A DNA stretch of 64,000 nucleotides from Lampris incognitus (Eukaryota > Chordata > Actinopteri > Lampriformes > Lampridae): assembly GCF_029633865.1 (NCBI RefSeq), contig NC_079212.1:82738672-82802671 (forward strand). The letters are read 5' to 3'. The number at the start of each line of letters is the position of its first letter. Position 1 is the first letter of the stretch. The position numbers and the translations under genes are program-made. Shown here in pieces: positions 57,463-64,000 of the stretch. Under the pieces are notes generated by a model that saw only the letters and a list, made by a program, of their open reading frames with translations, made no database searches and was not told the DNA's origin.

Positions 57463-58252
57463 TGACAACTCCGTTCGGACTGTTCGAGTTCCTGCGCATG
57501 CCGTTTGGGCTCAAGAACGCCGCACAGTCCTTCCAACGCCTCATGGACTCAGTGTTGCGGGACCTGCCTTTCCTCTTTGTGTACCTGGATGACATCCTGG
57601 TTGCTAGCACCTCTGTGTCCAAGCACTTGTCCCACCTCAGAGCCCTTTTTGAGAGGCTCAGCCTGCACGGGTTGATAGTTAACCCGGCCAAATGCCAGTT
57701 TGGTCTGAGCACCATCGACTTCCTGGGCCACCGGGTCACCAAGGACGGGGCGGCCCCCCTTCCATCTAAGGTGGAGGCCGTCGCAGACTTTCCACGACCA
57801 CACACGGCCCAGTCCCTCCGGGAGTTCATTGGCATGGTGTCCTTCTATCTTCATCCCCTGGGCTGCCGATCTCCTCCGCCCCCTATATGAGACTCTGAAG
57901 GGCACAGCCCCCAAACACGCCGTGGACTGGTCTGCAGAGAAGGACAAAGCTTTTAAGGATGTGAAGGCCGCCCTGGCTGACGCGGCGAGGCACACCCTGT
58001 GTCTGGAGCGCCCATCGCCATCACGACGGATGCTTTGGTTGCGCTGTCGGCGCGGTTTACGAGCAGTGGGTGAGCGGCGCGTGGCAGCCGCTTGCCTTCT
58101 TCAGCCGGCAGTTGAACCTGAGAGAGCGCAAATACAGCACCTTTGATCGTGAGCTGCTTGGCCTTTTCCTCGCTGTTAGGCACTTTCGTTTCCTACTGGA
58201 GGGCCGTCAGTTCACGGCTTTCGTCGATCACAAACCGCTGGTGTTCGTGATG
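57462..58252 (+). pseudogene. G2 RT C-terminal half and RNase H
   Basis: It resumes with [18 protein letters not shown], the RT active site [13 protein letters not shown], and GLSTIDFLGHRVTKDGA. A frameshift near 57840 is followed by an RNase H region: KAFKDVKAALADAARH, then in another frame WQPLAFFSRQLNLRERKY and AFVDHKPLVFVMD. It ends abruptly at 58252 in an LTR of family S. Confidence 0.9.
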
Positions 58253-58773
58253 GACACTCCCCCAGCTCGCACGTGCCGGAAACATCCGAGCGCGCGCTGC
58301 ACTGCACCAGGTGTTTGCCATCAGCTATCAGGCACACCTGTGGCAATCAGGCAGCCCTCTACAAGAAGCCTGCCAGAGCGCTTCGACGTACTGAACCATG
58401 TGGACTCTCCCTCCGCGACTTCCACGGCTCCTCGTCCCCAGCGACCTTCACGTTTTCCCCCTGGACCTCTCCAGCGATCTCCCTCCGTGTCTCTCTACCT
58501 GGACCCCTCCTATTCAGACTTGACTTCCTGGATCTCGGACCCGGACTTCCTCGGACAACCCCTTGCTCTACGGACTCGGACTTTGGTAGCCCGGCGCACA
58601 TCGTCTCAACAACGCTCACCTGAGACTCACCTGTCATTATCCCCTGTGGCAGTTTTGTTTGTTTTTCTTCCTTGCATTAAATCGCCCTTTGGGTTATCCC
58701 GTTGCTCCGTTGTCTGTCTGTCCTTTTGGGTTTCGCTACACTGGCCTCTGGTCTTCATTCGTGAAACGTAACA
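58253..58773 (+). repeat. Family S LTR, 5'-truncated
   Basis: From ACACTCCCCCAGCTCGCACG to the end GTAACA it parallels the reverse complement of the solo LTR at 50394-51080, minus about the first 47 bp and with several indels. It keeps an AATAAA-like ATTAAA near 58677. It is followed by a 16-nt leader and a gag start, so it is the 5' LTR of a family S element. Confidence 0.85.
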
Positions 58774-59122
58774 GAACGTCGAAGCCAGAATGAGCCAAAG
58801 CAAACCCGAGGGGAGACGGTCGCTCAGGGAGCTATAGCCCCGAAGCCCCAGAACCATAAAGCTCTCGAGGTAGTGGTAAAGAACCACGGCACTCAACTCA
58901 CCCAACTCCATTCTGAGCTTAACGCTGCCTTCTCCCGGATCACTGGAGAAATCAGCGGGCTCCAGGCAAACTCGCATACCTCGGCGAGCACCCTTGCTTC
59001 ACTCTCCGCGCAGATCGCTGCTCTGACTGAGGCAGTGTCCAAGATCGGCGACCACCCTGCTCTGGCCCCAGTCCCTGCCCCCAGCCCAGAGCATGAGCAT
59101 GTCAACGCAAGCAGTGGTGTAG
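58774..59122 (+). pseudogene. Family S leader and gag N-terminus
   Basis: The 16-nt leader GAACGTCGAAGCCAGA is followed by ATG at 58790. After an early frameshift, the frame at 58873 reads TQLTQLHSELNAAFSRITGE and SLSAQIAALTEAVSKIGD, a coiled-coil-like gag N-terminus, then a Pro-rich linker. It stops at the inverted repeat at 59091-59159, where Copia sequence takes over. Confidence 0.7.
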
Positions 59123-59159
59123 GTGTACTACACCACTGCTTGCGTTGACATGCTCATGC
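59091..59159. repeat. Perfect 32-bp inverted repeat, 5-nt loop
   Basis: The arms 59091-59122 and 59128-59159 are exact reverse complements (GCATGAGCATGTCAACGCAA at the outer left) around GTGTA. The complementarity stops sharply at both outer ends. It marks the border between the family S gag and the Copia element. Confidence 0.95.
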
Positions 59160-59214
59160 ACCAGACATCGGGACGTAACCTGCAGACAGACAGCGGCGGG
59201 ACGACGCGCGACAA

Positions 59215-59543
59215 GTGTCCGAGGAGGTGAGGAACAAGGCGTATGCATTCCTGACGAGCGACGTGGACGCGGAGATCCAGCCAGGGCGCGGCGTCAAGAT
59301 GATAGGTCTCATGGCGGACACGGGAGCAACGTCACGTATCATCACGGATATAGCAAAGTTCAAGAAATTTGACGACAGGTTCGAGGCCGAGACACACTGC
59401 GTGGAGTTGGCTGATGGCACAAGGAGCCACGGAATCGCAGAGGAGACGCGGAGGTGTGCTTGATCGACAGCAGAGGGCGACGCCACAACACGACGCTGAG
59501 ACAGGCGTTGTACATCCCTTCATAACCGCAGGACATCTTTTCC
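59215..59543 (+). pseudogene. Copia protease region
   Basis: The frame contains IGLMADTGATSRIITD (aspartic protease, DTG) and THCVELADGTRSHGI. It ends with a frame change near 59460, after which LIDSRGRRHNTTLRQALYIP (protease end) is read in another frame, with a stop at the PS-stop near 59523. Confidence 0.8.
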
Positions 59544-60602
59544 GTGAAAGCAGCTGCTGCCAGCGGAGCGACCATAATCTTCAGGGAAGGAAAGGACGTT
59601 CTACGAGACGGTACACAATTCCATATTCACGGGCATAACAGACTATACTACTTGCACACAGTAAATGATGAATGTGATGACCAATGTAAAGCGGGTTTTG
59701 ATATACAGACATGGCATGAGATTCTAGGGCACTGTAATTACAATGATATTCAGAAATTACAAAATGTTGTTGATGGTATGACAATCAAGGGCAAAGTAGA
59801 CAAACCCTACATTGCGAAGTGTGCACTCAGGGAAAATACGTATATCCAAACTAGGAATAGGGAGCCTGATGTGAGAGCCAAAGCAGGTCTAGAGTTGGTA
59901 CACACAGATCTAGCGGGACCAATAGACCCAGAGTCCAGAGGCGGGTACAGGTTTGCGTTATCATTCACTGATGATTACTCCAGTGCAGTGTTCGTGCACT
60001 TTCTAAAAAATAAGAGTGGCACAAAGAAGTTTCTTGCTGACACAGCCCCATACGGGAAAATTAAATGTATCAGATCTGACAATGGTACAGAATTCACGGG
60101 AAAGAATTACCAGGCACTGCTCAGCAGAAATGCAATTAAGCATGAGACCTCAGCACCATACTCACCACACCAGAATGGTACAGCTGAGTGAAACTGGCGA
60201 ACCCTGTTTGACATGGCGAGGTGTATGCTAATAGAGAGCGAGTTGACAAAAGTGTTATGGACCTATGCAGTGCAGACAGCAGCTGTAGTGAGGAACAGAT
60301 GCTTTTGCAATCGCACAAAACAGACACCTTACTTAATGTTGACAGGAAAACGGCCTAACATTTCTAGGATGCAAAAGTTTGGGTCAGTCTGTTGTGCCTA
60401 TAAGCATGACAAGAGAAAACTAGACTCGATGTGTGAGAAAGGAATCTTTGTCGGGTACGACAAGAATAGCCCAGCCTACATGGTCTATTATCCTGACAAT
60501 GGGAAAGGACAGAAGCACAGACTGGGTAAGTTTGTGACAAAAACGGTCGCAGAGCAGAGGTGCAGAATAGAGCTAGTAAGACCAGGCAAAATACTGATGT
60601 GA
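59544..60602 (+). pseudogene. Copia GAG-pre-integrase and integrase
   Basis: It reads TWHEILGHCNYNDIQKLQNV (GAG-pre-integrase with the H..H part of the zinc site). The second half of the Zn site is modified: KCALREN replaces the usual CxxC. The integrase core follows with ELVHTDLAGPI, CIRSDNGTEFTGKNYQALL and YSPHQNGTAE, with exactly 35 residues between D and E. A TGA at 60189-60191 right after the catalytic Glu interrupts the frame. The same frame continues as WRTLFDMARCMLIESEL and GKRPNISRMQKFGSVCC to 60602. Confidence 0.9.
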
Positions 60603-61048
60603 GTCCAGGATGTACTCCGAGCCAGGTCCCAGTAACTAGGCCTGAGGTGAACAGCAAAACGCAGACGGGCGAGCCCAGCCATGAGCCTACATTATACCCT
60701 TCTAGAGTGAGGAAGAAACCAGGTTATTTAATTGAATATGTATCTGGCGAGGCGAGTGATGATCAGGTACTGACGAACATAGATTACTGTTACAGACTGA
60801 TGTGTAATGTACCCCTAACATTTAGGGAAGCAGTAACCTCAACTAACTCAAAGGAATGGATTAATGCAATGGATGACGGAATGCAATCGCTCAGAGAAAA
60901 TGACACATTTACCCTGACCACCTTACCTGAGGGTAAGAATGCAGTGGGGGGTAGATGGGTCTATGCGATTAAGAACGATGTTGACGGATCTGACAAATAC
61001 AAGGCACGGTATGTAGCTAAGGGATACAGTCAAAAGATGGGTGTAGAG
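60603..61048 (+). pseudogene. Copia RT, N-terminal part
   Basis: In a new frame: PSRVRKKPGYLIEYVSGE, then REAVTSTNSKEWINAMDDGM, VGGRWVYAIKNDVDGSDKYK and ARYVAKGYSQKMGVE, the RVT_2-type RT start. The frame is cut after GVE by the hAT insertion and resumes in the same frame after it, because element plus duplication is 2,397 bp. Confidence 0.9.
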
Positions 61049-63437
61049 CAGCGGTCGGGAACCTATGGCTCGCGAGCCATATATGGCTCTTCCGGTGACG
61101 GCATATGGCTCCCAGACAATTTTGAGTTGAAAATTATTTTTTTTTCAAAAAAATCCGTTTGGAACTGATTTTAAAATACTTGTGATATTTCTTAATAATA
61201 CTGTGTCATTTTAAAGTAAACAGAAATTAGTTTTGAAGATAAATTTCACGGGTCATGGGTCACCCGTCGGTCGGGTCGGGTACCAATGGCTCGCGAGCAT
61301 GTCCGGGTCATTGTAAAGGTGAAGAAATCAATTTTATCAGATAGCCAACTAGTTTATCCGCTTCAACCCTTGTAACGGAAAAGATGGCGAAAAGAAAAAA
61401 AGACGATGATTACCGTGCATTCCAGGCTGCGTGGACAGAGGAATTTGCATTTGTGGAGAGAGCAGGATCTGCGGTATGTCTAATATGCAATGATAAAATT
61501 GCATCGATGAAACGGTCAAATATAAAGCGGCACTTCGATACGCACCATGCTTCATTTGCATCGAAATATCCAGCGGGGGACAGCAGGAAAAGGGCATGCG
61601 AGGAGCTACAGCGGAGAGTGCAGACGAGTCAGCAGCAACTACGTGTGTGGACCAAGCAAGGTGACGGGAATTCCGCTAGCTTTGCGGGGGCTTTGGCAAT
61701 AGTAAGGAATGGAAAGTCATTCACAGATGGCGAGTATGCCAAAACATTCATGCTTGATGTGGCCAATGAACTGTTTGACGACTTCCCAAATAAAGACAAG
61801 ATAATCAAACGAATAAAAGACATGCCCCTGTCAGCAAGAACTGTGCACGATCGTAGCATCATGATGGCAAATCAAGTCGAGGAAACACAAATTAAGGACA
61901 TAAACGCCGGGACATACTTTTCTCTCGCGTTAGATGAGTCAACAGACGTTAGCCATCTATCTCAGTGCAGTATCATTGCCAGGTATGCTGCAGGTGACAC
62001 ACTGCGTGAGGAAAGCTTGGCTTTTTTGCCAATGAAAGGGACAACAAGAGGAGAGGATTTATTCATGTCTTTCATGGAGTTTGCTAAAGAAAAAAAACTA
62101 CCGATGGATAAACTTATTTCTGTCTGTACTGATGGTGCACCCTGTATGTTGGGGAAGAACAAAGGATTTGTAGCGCTTCTCCGTGAACATGAAAAGAGAG
62201 CCATCCTAAGTTTTCATTGCATCCTGCACCAGGAGGCGCTTTGCGCTCAGACGTGTGGCCAGGAGCTTGGCGAGGTGATGTCTCTGGTCATTCGAGTGGT
62301 CAACTTTATTGTTGCCCGAGCTTTAAATGATCGCCAGTTTAAAGCTCTGTTAGAAGAAGTTGGGAATCATTATCCCGGTCTGCTTTTACACAGCAACGTG
62401 CGTTGGTTGTCAAGGGGGAAGGTGCTCAGCCGTTTTGCAGCTTGCCTGAGTGAAATCCGGACTTTTCTTGAAATGAAAGGCGTCAAGCATCCTGAGCTAG
62501 ACAACACTGACTGGCTCCTGCAGTTTCACTATCTCGTGGACATAACTGGCCATCTGAACCAGCTCAATGTGAAAATGCAAGGTATTGGAAATACAATCTC
62601 ATCCCTTCAACAAGCAGTGTTTGCATTTGAAAGCAAGCTGGAAGTCTTTCTCAGGGACATTGAAACAGGTCGTCTTCTGCACTTTGAAAGACTGCAACAA
62701 TTTAGAGATGCATGTTTAGCAAGTGACTCCACTCAACATCTGGATCTCCAGCAGCTAGCTGGCTTTACGTTCAATCTCCTGCAGTCATTCAAAGCACGTT
62801 TTGGAGAATTTCGTGCGCGCACTGGTCTTTTCAAGTTCATCACTCATCCACATGAGTGTGCAGTGGACAAAATCGACCTGACATGCATCCCCGGGGTCTC
62901 TATCGGAGACTTTGAGCTGGAAGTTGCTGACCTGAAGGCATCAGACATGTGGATGAGTAAGTTCAAGTCACTTAATGGAGAGTTGGAAAGTCTTGCGCGA
63001 CAGCGAGCAGAGCTGGCGAGGGAACACAAGTGGACAGAAATTAAAAATCTTCAACCTGAAGACCAGCTGATTCTTAAAACTTGGAACGAGCTTCCTGTGA
63101 CATACCACACAATGCAGCGTGTGAGTATTGCCGTATTGACCATGTTTGGCTCTACATATGCATGTGAACAGTCTTTCTCGCATATGAGGAACATTAAGAC
63201 CAACCTACGCTCACGTTTAACTGATGGAAGCCTCAACGCCTGCATGAAGCTCAACCTCACCACGTATGAACCAGACTACAAGGCCATCAGCAAAACCATG
63301 CAGCACCAGAAGTCGCATTAAAAGTAAGACATATTTAATTTATTATACGTTAAAAATACTATATGGCTCTCAATGAAATATATTTAGAAATATTTGGCTT
63401 TTATGGCTCTCCCAGTCAAAAAGGTTCCCGACCCCTG
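61049..63437 (+). mobile_element. Autonomous hAT transposon (2,389 bp), 8-bp TSD
   Basis: Ends CAGCGGTCGGGAACCT and AGGTTCCCGACCCCTG form a 16-bp terminal inverted repeat with one mismatch. The duplicated target GTGTAGAG is at 61041-61048 and 63438-63445. Near each end are TATGGCTC motifs (61063-61090 and 63362-63412), likely subterminal transposase sites. It contains a single uninterrupted transposase ORF. The CAG-GGTCGGGAACC terminus type is known from Charlie-like hAT elements. A complete structure and perfect duplication suggest a recent insertion. Confidence 0.95.
61384..63321 (+). CDS. hAT transposase, 645 aa, uninterrupted
   Basis: ATG at 61384, TAA at 63319. Residues about 14-55 form a BED-like zinc finger (AVCLICNDKIASMKRSNIKR and HFDTHH). 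The catalytic region has LALDESTDVSHLSQCSIIAR, then VCTDGAPCMLGKNKGFVAL, SFHCILHQEALCAQ and HSNVRWLSRGKVLSRF. The C-terminal dimerisation segment reads STYACEQSFSHMRNIKTNLR with the probable catalytic Glu, then SRLTDGSLNACMKLNLT. This is the arrangement seen in GTF2IRD2/ZBED5/EPM2AIP1-like proteins of Charlie origin. It cuts and pastes the element by binding the terminal repeats. No stop, frameshift or intron is seen. Whether it is expressed cannot be told. Confidence 0.93.
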   Translation: MAKRKKDDDYRAFQAAWTEEFAFVERAGSAVCLICNDKIASMKRSNIKRHFDTHHASFASKYPAGDSRKRACEELQRRVQTSQQQLRVWTKQGDGNSASFAGALAIVRNGKSFTDGEYAKTFMLDVANELFDDFPNKDKIIKRIKDMPLSARTVHDRSIMMANQVEETQIKDINAGTYFSLALDESTDVSHLSQCSIIARYAAGDTLREESLAFLPMKGTTRGEDLFMSFMEFAKEKKLPMDKLISVCTDGAPCMLGKNKGFVALLREHEKRAILSFHCILHQEALCAQTCGQELGEVMSLVIRVVNFIVARALNDRQFKALLEEVGNHYPGLLLHSNVRWLSRGKVLSRFAACLSEIRTFLEMKGVKHPELDNTDWLLQFHYLVDITGHLNQLNVKMQGIGNTISSLQQAVFAFESKLEVFLRDIETGRLLHFERLQQFRDACLASDSTQHLDLQQLAGFTFNLLQSFKARFGEFRARTGLFKFITHPHECAVDKIDLTCIPGVSIGDFELEVADLKASDMWMSKFKSLNGELESLARQRAELAREHKWTEIKNLQPEDQLILKTWNELPVTYHTMQRVSIAVLTMFGSTYACEQSFSHMRNIKTNLRSRLTDGSLNACMKLNLTTYEPDYKAISKTMQHQKSH

Positions 63438-63445
63438 GTGTAGAG

Positions 63446-63998
63446 TATGAGGAGACATTTTCTCCTGCTCCTAACTTGACCAGTATTAGCGCGCTGATGC
63501 CAAAAGCAGTGCAGGAAAACCTGATGGATGTCAAAACTGCTTACCTTCATGCACCAATAGATTGCGAGATTTTCATGGAACAACCAGAGGGTTACGAGGT
63601 GAAATCCAGTACAGCACCAAATGAAAAGTTGGTGTATAAGCTAGAAACGTCATTATATGGGTTAAAACAGTCAGGCAGGAACTGGAACAAAATGTTGCAT
63701 GAGTATCTGAACGAAAATTAGTTTTTGCAAAATCCAGCTGATCATTGTGTTTACACAAGGGAAACAGAAAATGAGAAAGTGATAATTATAATATGTGTTG
63801 ATGACTTGATTATTGCTGCCAGTGATGAAAATGCACCGAAGATTGTAAAGGAGATGCTCACAGCAAAATTCAAGATGAAAGACTTTGGGTAAATTGAAAC
63901 ATTTTCTTGGTATCGATTTTGACCAGTGTGATAAATGTGTGAAAATGAAGAGGAATGTGAATAAAAAAATGCTAGAAAGATTTGACATGCAAGATTGT
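63446..63998 (+). pseudogene. Copia RT, C-terminal part (to window end)
   Basis: Continues with YEETFSPAPNLTSISALM, then MDVKTAYLHAPIDCEIFMEQ and SLYGLKQSGRNWNKMLHEYL. A TAG at 63719-63721 interrupts the frame. The active-site block follows as IIIICVDDLIIAASDE, with Cys where copia elements usually have Tyr before VDD. A frameshift near 63888 precedes KLKHFLGIDFDQ. The element runs out of the window. Confidence 0.88.
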
Positions 63999-64000
63999 AA

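Larger units (their letters stand above)
51952..58252 (+). mobile_element. Gypsy element G2, split by element G3
   Basis: A plus-strand element in two parts: 51952-53366 (LTR, gag, protease) and about 57462-58252 (RT palm onward and RNase H). The middle is occupied by a minus-strand Gypsy element. The protease/RT-N-terminal joint is missing, so some G2 sequence has been lost as well. After RNase H it runs into an LTR of another family. The primer-binding region CTGGTGACCCCGACG just after the LTR looks like a tRNA-primed site, unlike G1. Confidence 0.85.
59160..64000 (+). mobile_element. Ty1/copia element, degenerate, split by a hAT
   Basis: Plus-strand Copia pol in the order protease, GAG-pre-integrase, integrase, RT, which distinguishes it from Gypsy. 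It is broken by stops and frameshifts and by the hAT insertion 61049-63437. The gag and 5' LTR are absent (replaced by the palindromic junction) and the 3' part continues beyond the window. Confidence 0.9.

Noticed and set aside
56800-57465. A 221-residue plus-strand frame opposite G3 gag-pol
   Set aside because: Antisense shadow of the G3 zinc-knuckle and gag region, with no domain of its own.
58070-58771. A 233-residue frame starting with RNase H
   Set aside because: Only the first part is G2 RNase H. After 58252 it reads non-coding family S LTR, so it is a chimera of two elements, not a gene.

Overview
The window looks like teleost fish nuclear DNA. It holds one recognisable host gene, an intron-containing adiponectin receptor 1 (adipor1) on the minus strand. 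Everything else is satellite DNA and transposable elements of families common in fish: a tRNA-derived SINE with a GGAT tail, chromodomain (Tf1/sushi-type) Gypsy elements, Copia, hAT elements and MITEs. There are no operons, CRISPR arrays or phage genes.

Region by region. 1-28900: an uninterrupted 37-bp satellite, cut off by the left window edge and organised in nested higher-order repeats (about 5.3-6.0 kb, 3.7 kb and 100 bp). 28901-31990: a Gypsy-type integrase relic, a (GT)n tract, a TIR element of about 0.43 kb, a tRNA-derived SINE with a perfect 13-bp target-site duplication, and LINE-3'-end-like sequence. 31990-35070: an AT-rich 35-bp minisatellite just beyond the 3' end of adipor1. 36703-44010: adipor1, with seven coding exons that join in frame to 376 codons and an inferred non-coding first exon. 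Its introns carry a LINE 3' end, a hAT MITE with a perfect 8-bp duplication, a 31-bp minisatellite, a strong hairpin, and a SINE with a MITE nested inside.

45384-51163: a nearly full-length but frameshifted chromodomain Gypsy element (minus strand) with two LTRs and a 5-bp target-site duplication. A solo LTR of another family sits inside its 5' LTR. 51952-58252: a second Gypsy element (plus strand) split by a third (minus strand). 58253-59122: an LTR and gag fragment of the solo-LTR family, ending at a perfect 32-bp inverted repeat. 59160-64000: a degenerate Ty1/copia element split by an apparently intact hAT transposon with an uninterrupted 645-aa transposase ORF.

Most interesting signals. 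(1) In two different Gypsy families the first bases after the 5' LTR are perfectly complementary over 10 nt to the place in their own LTR where the transcript should begin, which is the signature of tRNA-independent self-priming. (2) The autonomous hAT copy looks young. (3) The 29-kb satellite contains a nearly identical 5,276-bp tandem duplication. (4) There is a 27-bp-stem hairpin in the last adipor1 intron. (5) A perfect 32-bp palindrome marks a transposon-transposon junction. Coordinates and motifs were read by eye; family names rest on motif recognition, not on searches.
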